Assembly: GCA_022749755.1 (NCBI GenBank)
Contig: CM040444.1
Coordinates: 7,629,009-7,693,008 of the forward strand
DNA: 64,000 nucleotides
Origin: Azadirachta indica
Taxonomy: Eukaryota > Streptophyta > Magnoliopsida > Sapindales > Meliaceae
Direction of reading: 5' to 3'
Below, in pieces: positions 24,425-36,651 of this stretch; within the stretch, counting starts at the first letter, position 1; every line of letters starts with the position of its first letter. The notes under the pieces are model-generated. The model saw only the letters and a program-made list of their open reading frames with translations. It searched no databases and was not told the origin of the DNA. The position numbers were made by a program, and so were the translations under genes.

Positions 24425-25886
24425 TGATAGCCTTAAGGCTTATAACCCATTGTTTTGATGACAACAAAAACATTGATATTCTTAACTAACCACATTCTTC
24501 TTGTAACATTTATCGTTATGCTTCTAACATGAAGAATTGGAATGCAATTGTGAAGATATAACAAACATCCAAAATGAAAGCATTCATGAAGAGGCAAATT
24601 GGAATACCTAAGTGCAATTTAAAGAGAAGATTTAAAGAATTGAAAACATACACATTAGATGATTTTTTATTTTATAATGTACCTTTAAAATTGATATTGA
24701 TTTGCACTTAAAAGCTCAAATTCATTTTTTATTAAAACAAATAATTTTAAAACTTTTTAAAAATTCATATGGTTATATGGTTTTCAAGTGAATATTTTGA
24801 ATATGTGAATAATAGTTATATTTTTATGGGCCAAACTAAAAGTTTTTGAAAATTAAACCAAAATACAAGCTTTTCAAACCTTAAAAAATGGACCAAAATG
24901 CAGAGCTTTCAAAATTACACGTAAAATCAGTTCAAACCAATTCGGTTGACTGAAATAGACTGGTCAGTCGACCGAACTAATGGCAGAATGTAAGGTTTTT
25001 AGGTTTGTCGACCGAACTGAAGCAGTCAGTCAACCAATCCTTGTAGATCCGTTAATCGATTTTTTAGGTTTTGATTATGAGATTTCTAACTTTCACTTGG
25101 TCGACCGAACAGACTTCTTTGTCAATTGACATACATAAAAATTTGAATTCTTGACCCCTTAATCACTTGGAACATGTTTTGAACACTTGGAAAACTTGGT
25201 CACTTGTTTTAGAAGTGCAATATAAAGAATTTTGGATTCGTTCGCAAATCAAACATCCAATTCATGCACACTCTATTTTTTCATTTGTATTATTTTTTGG
25301 AACAAAGTGTTTGTATTTTTCCTCAATAAAATTCTTTTATCAAGGTTATTTCTTTATAATTATTGTGATGTTGAGTATGAGAGAAACATACTTGGGATAA
25401 GGTTTAAGTGACACCCATAAGTAACTTCGTTTGTGAAGGTTGAAGAGGTATCCGATCAAGTCCTCTCGATGTATAGTTTGAGGGGTACCCTAAAGTTCAC
25501 TTGAAGTTATAATTGATTGCCTTTGAGTTTGAAGGCACAAGTAGTTAAATCCTCAAGCAAGTGAGCTTCGAAGCGTGGACATAAGCTGGAGGTTTGCCAA
25601 ACTACGTAAAAATCGACGTTGTCTTTCTTAACTCTTTCACTCGTTTGATTTATATGCTTATTATTATTATACACATTTTCCACACACACCTGAACTTGAA
25701 TTGTGATAATTTACATATTGATTAGTGAGTTATTTGTTGAATTTATTTTATTTCACTTAAGAAAGAATTCAAATTGCTTGGTATTAGGTGTCAGGTTGCT
25801 TTAAAATTATAAAATCTTTAAAAACCCAATTCACGTCCCTGCGCCCCCCCTCCCTACCCCTCTTGGGTTGCTTTAGTGATATTTCA
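24425..25886 (+). repeat. 5' LTR of Sirevirus-like copy 2
   Basis: It runs from TGATAGCC to ATTTCA, with a TATAAAG box at 25221-25227. GTCGACCGAAC-type motifs cluster at 24950-25120. It lacks an approximately 53-bp segment that the 3' LTR has. Confidence 0.85.
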
Positions 25887-25888
25887 AT

Positions 25889-25903
25889 TGATATCAGAAT
25901 GGG
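25889..25903 (+). other. Primer binding site, copy 2
   Basis: TGATATCAGAATGGG is a mutated initiator tRNA-Met complement, two bases after the LTR end. Confidence 0.7.
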
Positions 25904-25940
25904 TTCTCTAGAAAAGGACTTAAGTGTCTTACAGTGATCC

Positions 25941-27172
25941 ATGGCAACCTTTGGATACATTGAGTGACAATTTCCCACCACACCATCATTTTTTGACGAA
26001 AATAATTATTCATATTGGAAAATTATGATGAGAATATTCTTACAATCCATAGATTATGAAATTTGGGATGTTGTTGTTGACAATAAATTCATTCCCAAAT
26101 TCATAAATGAATGGAATAACTTAGATAGGAAAAATGCATCTTTAAATATTAGAGCCTTAAATATTTTATCTTATGCATTGAATAGGACTAATATAAATAA
26201 ATTTTCTATGTTCAATTCAGCTCATGATATTTTGTATGCCTTAAAAAATTTTTATGAAGGTGACAAAACTAAGGAGAATAAGGACTTACACCTTGAACAA
26301 AATGATGATTATCTTGAAACTCTCATGGACTACGAAGACAAAAAAGAAGATAATGAGAGAAATTGTGAAGAAAGGAAGATGAATCAAGTTACCAACATAT
26401 GGCATTAGGAGATAATGAGGTAAATGATTTTGAACCTTTTCATTCATACGATGAATTGTTAGATGCATTTAAAGAGTTGCATAACCATTTTGAAAATTTG
26501 GTTTCCAAAAATCACATTCTTAAGAAGAAAATTGATAACCTTCTCCTTGAAATTGAATCTTTGAAAGAAGAGAAGAATGTTTTGGAAAATGAGAATGCTA
26601 CTTTGAAAAGTGACAAAATTGCGTGGAAAGATGAAAATGAAAATTTACAAAATGATAATGAATTTTTTGAGAGATCAAATTGATTGTTTACAAAAAAAAG
26701 TCAATGGTTTTGATGAAGATAGAAATGTCTATGAAAAAAGAGATTGATTTTCTAAAACAAAACTTTGTGCTTCGCAAAACCATGGGAGCTGAAGATTTCA
26801 TGCTTTATCTAAAGAAAATGAGATGCTTCAAAAAAGGACTATGAATTTAAATGACATTGTTTTCAAATTGATCAACGGTCAAAAGAATTTTGAAAATTAC
26901 TTGGTTCTCCAAAATGTGTTTTTGACAAAAGAGGTATTGAATACAAGGCTCACATTAAACAAAAATATTTGAAAATTTATTTTTTGAAAGCTATGTCTTT
27001 CAATGATTCTAAAATTGCATGCAATTATTGTAATGATGTTGGTTTTGTAAGTTTTGCATGCCTTATTAAGAAAAATACATATATTGGTGTTAGAAAAGTT
27101 TGGCTTCCAAAGGGAACCAAAACTAACATTGAAGGACTCAAAATGATTTGGATACTAAGGTGTAAAACTTGA
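25941..27172 (+). pseudogene. Sirevirus-like gag, copy 2, with stop and frameshifts
   Basis: The start MATFGYIE is followed at once by a stop where copy 3 reads D-G. The frame then runs through the gag core at 26025-26408 (YWKIMMRIFLQSIDYEIWDVV), a copia-type gag signature. After a frame change, 26399-26683 encodes about 94 residues with heptad-rich coiled-coil character (KKKIDNLLLEIESLKEEKN). A third segment at 26969-27172 has the start of a zinc knuckle (CNYCNDVGF) and the PKGTKTNIEGLK motif that in autonomous relatives leads into the protease. The coding part stops there. Confidence 0.8.
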
Positions 27173-29810
27173 AAATCTTTCGTAGGTACCAAAACTAAGG
27201 ATAATGTATGGTTCCTTGAGAAGGATTTGTGGGATGAAACAACTCAATGGGATGTAGCATATGCATGGGTAAAATGAAAGAAGAAGAATATGTGTAGGAG
27301 CGAAATTGGTATCAAATTTCTAACTTATCTTTTTATTGCTTTATGCATAATTCTTTCCTCGAATCTTTAAAGCATATTCGTAGTTTGTGTTTGTAAGCAT
27401 GGTTGGTTAAAAATGCTTACTTCGGTAAGAAATTGTTGGCTTATTATTTAGAGTGTTTAATGTCCAAATGCTTTAGCCAAGTTTTTAAGACATGTATTTT
27501 GTTTTGAGCAGATAAGTGTGTTTTGCTTGGAATATAAATGAGTTGATTAATTCGTGCACAACATCCCCTATTCTTTTATGCCTTAATATATGCTTGATGC
27601 TTGCATAAGTTGCTTGACATGCACCAAATTCCCATTCAATTCATGCATTCATTCATCATGTCATAATGGCTACAAAATGAAATTTGATCACTTTATGATT
27701 AAAATTTCAATTTCATTTAAGGCAAATATTAATTATATAGAATCAAGAATTGATGGTTTAGCAAAATAGGAAGTAAAAGTGTCTGCTTCCACATTTTGAG
27801 AAATTAGAAGCCAACTTTGAAGCAATTCTAGGACTGATTGGTTTTGTGTTTTGGGCACTTAATATATGGTTGGAAAGATGAGGATGTCTGGTTTCTATAG
27901 AATTTTACAAAACCCAATTCGGACATCATTACAAGCAGATATGCTAGAATTAAGCCACAAAGGTTATAATTGTCTGAAGGATGCAGTGGAGTAGAAGTTC
28001 GAATTTTTTTGGGCAAAATAGGGCATGTGAAATGGTGCAAGTTATATATTATAGAAACATCCAGATGTTAGGAGTTCATAGAAGTTTACAGAACTCAGTT
28101 TCGATATTTTTACAGAAAGAAATGACTCTATGAACAAAGACTGTTCAGAAAACAGGACAGAAATAGGACAACCAGTCATGGACATTTGGTTGATCGAAAA
28201 TGGAATTTGGCTACTGAAATTTACATGCATTTTGCCTCTGAAAAACCTGCAAATTCGGTTGACCAAAATCAGAAATGGTCAACTGAAATTTGAAAGCTTT
28301 CTGCGCCTATATTGCTATCCACTTTGGTCAACCACAATTGCCTACTTCTCTCACTTGTTTTGAATACCTACTCTCTCAAAATATCTCAAAAACAATTTTT
28401 GCACATTTGTATTCTTCATTGGGTACAAAATCAAAATTCTCCCAACATTTATCTTTACCTTTGCGAGAATTTGAAAGAACAAATTAGATATTAGAGTATT
28501 GTGGGAGGTTCATCAAGAAAAACAAGTGAGAGCTCTAAAAGAGGATGAGCCATTGGAAAACAAATAGAAACAAGCTTACAAACCTAAACCATCGATAGTT
28601 TGATCCTAGAGAAATTTCATTTTAGCAAGCATTTTCATTTTCTTGTATTGTGCTTTGGAAAGCATTAACTCATTTTTATTCTTGAATATGCATTCATTTT
28701 TTTGATGATTTGTTTTATTGATTAAGGATGCATTTGTTATTTTGAAGATTTATATGATATATAACTTATTAAGGGGGAGAAGTGATTATCTCATGTTGCA
28801 CTAGAGTACATTTTCATCAATGCATTGTATTGTTTTAAATTATCCATATTGTGTTGAGGCTATGAATGGAAGAAAAAGGGGAGAGAAGAGTATGTGAATG
28901 TGGACTGGTGATTGCATATAGAAGTGCTCTTGCTCTTTCTTTTGTTGGATGCATTTATTTTTTTGATAATAAATGATATGGATGATTTTTCTGTCTTATT
29001 CATTGGAGAAGTTTATGGAAGCATTTTTTCTTTCTTTTACGTTGCCAAAAAGGAAGAAGAATATGTATACATATTTCCTTCTTATGATCTTTTGCACTAT
29101 CTTGCATTAAAGGCTTTTGGACTTTTTTGCATTATATCTTCCATTACATTCTTATATGCTGATAATGATAAAGCATGTAGGAAATTATTTTGTTATTTGT
29201 TGTTGTTTTTTCCTAGTGCCAAAAGGGGGAGATATTGAAATTTTGCAAACGTGCTCTTAGTTGTCAAAAAAGAAAAATTATGCAATATTTTCATTCTTTC
29301 AATTTTTGATATATGAAATTAGGAGAGCCATGTGGTATATAATACACTGAGGAGGAGATGTGATTTATTTTTGTGTATTGCATTAATTTCACATGATGAG
29401 TGCTTTTTGATTTATGAATATGGTAAGCAATATTTCATTATTTGCACTTTTGAAACAAAAAGCAGGAGAAATGCTTAATAGCTTGATCTTATATTCTTCC
29501 ATACCTATATTTGATTGCATTTGTTCAAAATTTTAGGGGCAACTTGTACTTTAAAAATTCTTCAAAATTCCTCTAAAATATGCTTTTAAATATTGTTATC
29601 ATGCTCTTGTATTCGATTTTTTTTTTTTATGATGACAAAAGGGGGAGTAGCGTAATTGATTGCCATTTGCGTCAATTGAAATGCATATTTATATGCTCTT
29701 GTGCTTTTCACTTATGCTATAATTGAGGTGGAGCATGAATTTTGGATGTTTAATGTTTGTTCCATTTATGCGTTATGTTTCTTTTGGCAATCAATTGTTT
29801 GTCATCATCC
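27173..29810. other. Non-coding 3' half of Sirevirus-like copy 2
   Basis: It replaces the expected pol gene. It contains GGTTGACCAAAA-type motifs at 28170-28340 and repeated purine tracts near 28770, 29221 and 29637. A 108-codon open frame at 28912-29238 ends in one of these tracts and is not preserved as a frame in copy 1, so it is not called. Confidence 0.7.
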
Positions 29811-29823
29811 AAAAGGGGGAGAT
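29811..29823 (+). other. Polypurine tract of Sirevirus-like copy 2
   Basis: AAAAGGGGGAGAT directly precedes the TGTTAGCC start of the 3' LTR. With the upstream TTTGTCATCATCC it forms the typical 3' junction of Sireviruses. Confidence 0.9.
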
Positions 29824-31359
29824 TGTTAGCCTTAAGGCTTATAACCCATTGTTTTGACGATAACAAACTTTAATATTTTTAACTAACCACGTACTTCTTG
29901 TAGCATTTATTGTTATATTTCTAGCATGAAGAATTGGAATGCAATTGTGAAAATACAAAGCATATCCAAAATAAAAGCATTCATGAAGAGCGAATTGGAA
30001 TCCCCAAGAGCAATTTGAAGAGAGGATATGAAGAATTGAACAAACACACATTAGGTGATTTTTAATTTTGTAATGTGTCTTTGCAATTGAACATTGATTT
30101 GCACTAAAAAGCTCAAATTCATATTTTTCATTAAAATAAATAATTTTTAAAACTGTTTAAAATTTCATGTAGTTATATGATTTTGAAGTGAATATTTTGA
30201 ATATATTAAAAATAGTCATTTTTTTATAAGCCAAACCAAAAGTTTTTAAAATTTGAAAATCGAACCAAAATATAAGTTTTCAAACCTTAAAAATGGAGCA
30301 AAATGCAAAGTTTTCAAAACTGTTAGAAAACCAGTTTAGAGAAACTTGGTTGAGTAGAACTAATTTCAGACCAGGAACCAAAATGGTCAGTCAACTAAAC
30401 TGATGGCAGAATGTTACCTTTTTGGGTTGGTTGACCAAACGGAACCACTTGGTCGATCAAATTGAACTAGTCGATTAAACGATTCTTATAGATCAATCCA
30501 CTGATTTTTTGGGTTTTCATTCTTAGATTTCTAACTTGGTCGACTGAATAGGCTTTTTTGGTTGACCAACATGCACAAAAATTTGAATTCTTAACCCCCT
30601 AACGACTAGTAATGGCTAGTTTTCTAACTTTTACTATAAGTACTAAACTAAAATAACTTGGAACAAGTTTTGAACACTTGAAAAACTTTGTTACTTGTTT
30701 TAGAAGTGCAATATAAAGAATTTGAACTTTTATTTGCGAATCAACCATCCGATTCATACACAATCTAGTTTTTCATTTGTATTATTCTTTAAAAAAGAAT
30801 GTTTGTATTTGTTCTTGATAAAAAAATTTTTATCAAGGTTATTTCTTTATAATTATTGTGACATTGAGTGTGAGGGAAACAAACTTGGGGTAAGGTTTGA
30901 GTGACACTTGTAAGTCACTTCGTTTGTAAAGGTTGAAGAGATACTTAGTCAAGTTCACTTGATGTATGGTTTGAGTAGCACCCAAAAGTCCACTTGAAGT
31001 TGTAATTGATTACCTTTGAGTTTGAAGGCATAAGTGGTGAAATCCTCAAGCAGGTGACCTTGGAGGTGTGGATGTAGACCGGAGATTCGACGAACCACAT
31101 AAAAATCGATGTTGTCTTCCTCAACTCTTTTATTTACTTGATTTATATGCTTATTATTATTATACACATTTTCCACACACACTTGAACTTGAATTGTGAT
31201 AATGTACATATTGATTACTGAGTTATTTGTTGAATTTATCATATTGCACTTAAGAAAGAACTCAAGTTGCTTAGTATTAGCTATCGGGTTGCTTTAAAAT
31301 TGGGAAATCTTTGAAAACCAAATTCATCCCCTCTCTTAGGTTCCGTTAATGGTATTTCA
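29824..31359 (+). repeat. 3' LTR of Sirevirus-like copy 2
   Basis: It runs from TGTTAGCC to ATTTCA with TATAAAG at 30712-30718. It contains an extra segment of about 53 bp near 30604-30655, starting CGACTAGTAATGG, absent from all 5' LTRs in the window. Confidence 0.85.
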
Positions 31360-32914
31360 CTTGCTCTTTTGCCCATGGTTAGTATTCGAGCGTTTTTTTT
31401 TTTAATTTGATATTTTATTTTCATTTTATTTTGATTATTTGATTTAGAAAGATGTATAGATATAAGATGGACATACGCACTTTTATAACATAACATTAAT
31501 GATATGTGAACCCGCAAATGGAAATTATTTATCGCACACACCCATTCCATTAGTATTAACAACCAAATAGGTAGATTGTCTCCTATTACATCACATTTAT
31601 CATTTTTCTTGCCAACATCTATTATTTCTTCCTTGGCCTCACTCTTACCATCATTATCCTTATATACTCCATCCATATATGAATACGAATACGAATAAAT
31701 ATCTCCATACCTTTGTCCAAGTGATAAAGTTAGGAGAAGCGAAGGACAGACAAAATCTTTTGTTTCTCTTATTGGAACTATTAATGAATATGAATCAAAA
31801 GAATCAAAGAAAAGGTGATAGTTCCATGAAAATCTGAGTGCTACCCGAGTGGCAAATGGGTAAGTTACCACGTTATCAATGGATTTGGTAAAAGAAGTAA
31901 TGGTAGTATGTATGTGAGATGTGTGCCCTTAACAACGAAGGATGTTGATTGCCCTTTCATATATGAATATAGGGTAGTGAAAATGCTATAGATAATTAAA
32001 TAGATCCAGTAAATCTCTAGCATACAAACCTTTGTACATTTGTAATCTTTTCTTAAAGAGAAATAAAAGAATAGAAGGTGAGTTCTTTGGTAATAATGTA
32101 TGCAAACGTATTGTGTTTCTTTTATGTGCAGAAAATTTAGATAGCATAACCTCCATTGCAGAAGTGTAGGATTACTAGCTAAGTATTCTTAGCACAAGCA
32201 AAAGGTTACCACGTCATCAAAAAGTCCTCCATCACATCATCCCTCATAATGACTAGTTTTCCATAAATTAGGTATACTTAACCTATGAGATTTGGATCAG
32301 TTTCTCATTTTTAAGATTTCGAGGATCATGGAGCTCCAGGTGGGAAAATGCTCATGTCCCCCAGAGTTTGAGCTAATTACGCACTTCTTCCCTACTTTCA
32401 ATTACTTGAACAAAAAAAAACAACCACTCTTGGTCTATTTGAACCAATTTCTTTTAAAATTTTCTTTTCATAATGTAATTAATATGCTAACAGTGTATTT
32501 GTAAGAATTTTATATGCTTTAGTAATAACATATAATTTTATTATTATTTGTAATATTTTGTTATTATTTTTTATAACAATTAATCCATTTTAAAATTTTC
32601 ATATATTAATTTTAAATAAAATTTTATTTAAAATAATTATTATTAATATAACAATTTTATAATTTAAAATATTCTTGTGTAATCTATCTATAATTTAAAA
32701 TAATTCAAATTTCATCATCAACATCATTATTACTATTATCATTATATTATTTTGTTAATCCTAATAAAATTATTTTTATTATAAATTTTTTTACTTTATT
32801 TTGAAAAGTTAATTCTTTTGGAATATTTTTTAAATAAAATAAATTAGTTTATTAAGTTTTATAATTATTAATAAGTAAAAAATATAATAATAATGGTGAT
32901 AATAATAGTGATCT

Positions 32915-32948
<34 letters not shown>

Positions 32949-34481
32949 AATAATAATAATAAATTTGAATTATAAAATAAAATAAATATTACTAAAAAAT
33001 GAAATCTAATTTTGAATTAATCTTATAAATATACTTTGAGCATATTAAATATTTTAATGAGAAAAAATTTTAAAAAATCAGTTCAAACAAACCAAATGGT
33101 GGTTCTCTTTGATTAAGCTAATAAGAGTAAAATAAAAAAAAAAAATAGAATTGAAAGGGCAAACAACATTTTTGAAACAGTAAAGAGAATTGGGTAATTA
33201 GCTCAAACTCTAGGGGATATGGACATTTTTTCGCTCTAGGTTAGTACTTCATAATGTAGTGAGATAGGAACCTCCGTTGAAGAGGAAGAAACGAAGCAAT
33301 TCCCTTGCATGAAATTCCTATTTGCTTTGTCATATTGGATGATCGCTATGCAACAATTGTACTGGTGAGTATGCGATCACCAATCGTTGTTATCATACAC
33401 TTATCCCTACTTTATCTGCATAGATTGATTTTCATAACGCCATTTTATTGGTAAAAATACTGTCACAACATTAATTTAATGGTAAAATTTAAATTTTTAG
33501 TAAATTTATTTGCTGAATTGAACTAAAATAATTTTATAAAATTTATTTATTTTTTAATATATTGATTTTATTTTAATTATTTATAAGCATATGATAAGTA
33601 AAATTGTCGATTTTCAAATATTTATGTACAAATATGATAAATAAAAATAAATATATTATTTATAATCATTCAAATTTATTCATATTTTAACAAATATATT
33701 CGAATTTCAGATTAAAAAATAAAGAGGTCCTATGTAAATAAAATAATAAATAAACAAAACTAGATGATTAATTCAAAGGAATCCATGTGAACCCTCCATA
33801 TAACACTCACTCCATCTCCTAAGAATATGCTTGCACAGTTTCTCAAATCCCATAAATCTGGAAAACTTAAAAGCAATTTATAGATTAATTATTTATCATT
33901 TTAAAGAATTTAACTTTTCTGAGGATGGATTTTGAATCAAGAATCAAAATATGAACTGAATACAGATTGAGAAGAAGGTAAATTGGAAACTAACAATAGA
34001 GCAAGATTTTGATCAAGAGAAGCGCAAAAATAAGAAAATATTGTTTTTGATAAGGGGGTTCAACGTGAAGAAGCGAGAAAAATTTCACCGTGAGCGAAAA
34101 AGGGAAAGAATCCATCTCATGATTAAATGACAAAAGAGAAGAGAAAGAGAATTTGGTTGTAATGAAAAGAGAGAGATGTGTTTGCTAGATTTGAAAATCC
34201 TGGGGTTAAACTAATCGTTTATTTATTTATTTTTTTTTTTTATTTTTTTTATATTTGTTATTTTCTCTATTTACATTTATTATTAAACGTCTTGACTTGG
34301 TTATTGTTTTCCTAAACAGCATAATTCGACAATAACCTTTTTCAACAGTAATAAAGCTGACAAGGAAGTAGGGACATATTCCCAAATTTAATTAATTCAA
34401 CTTAACTTTTTTAATAAAGCAGCAGACAAATATGCAATAAAACAATATACACCTGCACATAAACATATGAATAACAACATG
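31360..34481. repeat. Intergenic block C with relic repeat R and a GAT microsatellite
   Basis: Relic repeat R spans about 31880-34240. An AT-rich insert relative to block B occupies about 32340-33240 and holds a (GAT)n then (AAT)n microsatellite near 32914-32961. A 196-codon minus-strand frame at 31281-31871 overlaps the LTR end and is not conserved intact in C', so no gene is called. Confidence 0.6.
32914..32961. repeat. (GAT)n/(AAT)n microsatellite, copy C
   Basis: About eleven GAT units run into AAT units. The duplicate at 55715-55768 differs in unit number and has CAA interruptions, so it could serve as a length marker between the two units. Confidence 0.85.
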
Positions 34482-34487
34482 TTTATT
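34482..34487 (-). terminator. Putative poly(A) signal of SABATH gene 1
   Basis: AATAAA on the minus strand about 70 bp after the stop codon. An equivalent signal lies at 58024-58029 after gene 2. Confidence 0.5.
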
Positions 34488-34555
34488 CAAAAACAAAATC
34501 TATTTCTTTTCATAACATTATTAATAAAATTCTGGAATTTTGCATATAAAATCTA

Positions 34556-34990
34556 TTAAATCCGCTTGAGTAAGATGAAGAGGTTTAAGTTGTTACGCAG
34601 AGCCTCCTGAAATTTAGAGAAATTCGGTTCAACTTTTGTGTTGAAAAGGTTAAATATTTGTTCTGCAATCTCATCTCCAAAATGATTCCTGATGAGTCCA
34701 TCGCTGCTAGCTCTTGCTGCTAATGCATATCCTTCGGGAGTGAGAGATGTTTTCATCGGCTGAGCGAATTTCTCCATCTTTTCAATACTAAAATTTTCAT
34801 TTGCTCTAAATATTGCCTCCAACTCCGTAGGGGTTGCATGATATGCAGGCAAGTTGAAGGAGTTCACTTTTTCTTCCCCAAGTACTCCCTGCAACAAGAA
34901 AAAAACACATTTTGCATAATATCAAAAATTAATAAGTCTATTACTCTTGGTACATCGAGCATAAAAGTGTAGTCACTCTATTCAAGGCAT

Positions 34991-35022
<32 letters not shown>

Positions 35023-36012
35023 ATATAATATAATATATATTAGTTGTAGATTGTATAGGAAGTTATTCATTCTTACCATTTTGACCAAGTCCTTCAGACA
35101 AGAACCCATAACATCACAGGATACACCGCTCAGAGTGTCGGAGATAGAGATGCCATCTGGTACAACTATTGCTAAAATCAACATCAAACCTCCAGGTACA
35201 AGTTCTTCTGCTCTTGCATTCAGAAAACACTCCGTATCACTCTTGAATTGAGTTGAATATGCCTCAACAACTTCTTTCTCTGATAAGTTAAGTATATTGC
35301 TTTTATTCCTATCCACAACTTCTTTTGGAACCTTGGTAAGAAAGTGTAAGGCATAGGACATGTAGGCTAAGTGTAAAGATGATTTGGGAAACAAGCGATC
35401 GTGAAACGAACCCGGCACACCGGCAGCAAAATATTTCCGAGAAGGGGGAAGGGTTTTAAAGAGTATATTAAAGTCATTTTCATACTGATCATTGAAGAAA
35501 ACTTGGAATTCTGGGGCTGAAAGGTTTTGGTTTTTAGCTTGGAGGAATTTCATCTCTACAGCTTCAATGATGTTTTGGATCGAGAAAAAGGTGTTAGGTC
35601 CAACAGAGCAGCCTAAATCTACCATTTTAACTACTGCTGTACTTGAAGTATCAAATCCAAGGTTTTTTAGGTCAAAATTTTCTAATATTACTTCTTTGAT
35701 TAGTTCCTTTATAGCATCTGCAGCGTCCCTCTGCATTGCCATCATAAATAGGGATCAAATACTACGGAGTAAAAATTATTTCTGAATGAATCAAAATATT
35801 TGATGTTAAATTGCCAAAGAAAAGAAAACCAACTCACGCAAGCTCCCAAACATAGCCTTACATAAAATTCAGATTGTAAGAGCAACTAGAATTATAAAAA
35901 AAAAAAAAATTAGAAAAAATAGTGATTAGTGTTGTACCTGCATGGTGGAATTTTTAGTATAACTGTAAGCAACATCTCCGCCGGTCATGGTGACTGCTCT
36001 GGAGCTGGCCAT
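34556..36012 (-). CDS. SABATH-family SAM-dependent methyltransferase, gene 1
   Basis: Three exons: 36012-35938, 35730-35077 and 34888-34556, all phase 0 with GT-AG introns of 207 and 188 bp, giving 353 residues (family usual length about 350-390). SABATH enzymes transfer the methyl group of S-adenosylmethionine to carboxyl groups of small acids (salicylate, jasmonate, farnesoate and others) or to purine nitrogens, normally in the cytosol. Visible motifs are Gln25 in NSTMQ (substrate carboxylate contact in the family), the SAM-binding VDLGCSVGPNT at 62-72, FFNDQYENDFN at about 103-113, and PGSFHDRLFP at about 131-140. The segment SYALHFLTKVP has Phe155 where most members have Trp. Exon 3 carries the C-terminal cap (SFNLPAYHATP) and ends LFILLKRI. 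There is no signal peptide or membrane segment. Intron 2 contains a (TA)n run. The substrate cannot be told from sequence. Confidence 0.93.
34992..35041. repeat. (TA)n microsatellite in intron 2 of SABATH gene 1
   Basis: Alternating TA with few interruptions. The matching intron of gene 2 has a shorter TA-rich stretch near 58530-58565. Confidence 0.8.
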
Positions 36013-36070
36013 TCTTTTCTTTCTCTGGCAAATTAATCTACAAACAACACAATAATGTTTCTGGTTCTGC

Positions 36071-36081
36071 CTTTATTTAAT
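36071..36081 (-). promoter_or_regulatory. TATA-like element upstream of SABATH gene 1
   Basis: The minus strand reads ATTAAATAAAG about 60 bp before the start codon. The element is conserved at 59610-59620 before gene 2. It is a weak match to a plant TATA box. Confidence 0.35.
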
Positions 36082-36179
36082 CTACCTCACAAATATTACC
36101 CAATCTCTAGCTTTTTCTGACTGATTCTTATTCATTATTATTATATTTTGTCGTTTTCATTCTGCATTATCACAAGCAA

Positions 36180-36445
36180 CAAGAGAGAGAAAAAAAGGGC
36201 TAAAAGCAAATAAAAAATTAATTTATAAAAGAAAATGTATATACAGACAAGAGAAATAAAGATAAATAAACAATTAACTTATGAAAAGAAGACTTATAAA
36301 AGAAAAAGAAGAGGTAAAGATTAATAAAAAAAAAGAAATAGCTTATGAAAAGAAGGCTATAGAAGAAAAAGAAGAGATAAGATGAGTAAAAAACTAATTT
36401 ATGAAAAAGAAAAAGAAGGACAGAGAAAATTAAGTAGAGAAGAAC
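36180..36445. repeat. Purine-rich tandem repeat upstream of SABATH gene 1
   Basis: About five degenerate units of roughly 50 bp, with AATTAATTTATGAAAAGAAG-like and AGAAGAAAAAGAAGAG-like parts. It is the same family as 15540-15745 and 59718-59975. On the gene's own strand it is pyrimidine-rich. Confidence 0.65.
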
Positions 36446-36469
36446 GAATTGATTTAGTGAATTCATTAT

Positions 36470-36651
36470 TAAAATAAGAGAATTTTATCACATGGCACCC
36501 GGAGGTTTGACATAATGTCATCTAGAGAGTATCATTTTAAAAATGGTCACATGGTATCCCTACTGTTATGCTTTTGACTAAGGGATTTAATAAAAGTAAG
36601 GGCAATTACGTAACTTCAAAATAATACAAAATTTAAAATTAAATTTAACTA
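36470..36651. repeat. Possible terminal fragment of a DNA transposon
   Basis: The sequence starting near AAAATAAGAGAATTTTATC and including GGTTTGACATAATGTCATCT has the look of a MULE or MITE end. A diverged copy is at 60817-61004. No inverted partner was found in the window. Confidence 0.35.

Larger units (their letters stand above)
24425..31359 (+). mobile_element. Sirevirus-like gag-only copia element, copy 2 (full length)
   Basis: It has both LTRs (24425-25886 and 29824-31359), a primer binding site, a broken gag, a long non-coding tail and a clean polypurine tract. It is about 6.9 kb with an internal region of only 3.9 kb. No reverse transcriptase, integrase or RNase H domain was found, so the element is of the TR-GAG type and non-autonomous. 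The outside bases CTTAT and CTTGC are a poor match for a 5-bp target duplication, fitting an old insertion. Confidence 0.85.

Noticed and set aside
28912..29238. 108-codon plus-strand frame in the Sirevirus-like tail (copy 2)
   Set aside because: I considered an envelope-like or accessory protein because of its hydrophobic start. The frame is not kept in copy 1 and it ends in a polypurine-like tract, so coding is not supported.
31281..31871. 196-codon minus-strand open frame
   Set aside because: It begins inside intergenic DNA and runs into the 3' LTR of Sirevirus-like copy 2. The matching part of C' carries a 19-bp gap and frame breaks, and no domain is recognisable.
32914..32961. GAT run considered as a coding poly-Asp stretch
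   Set aside because: The flanks have stops in every frame, and the duplicate has a different length. It is a microsatellite.
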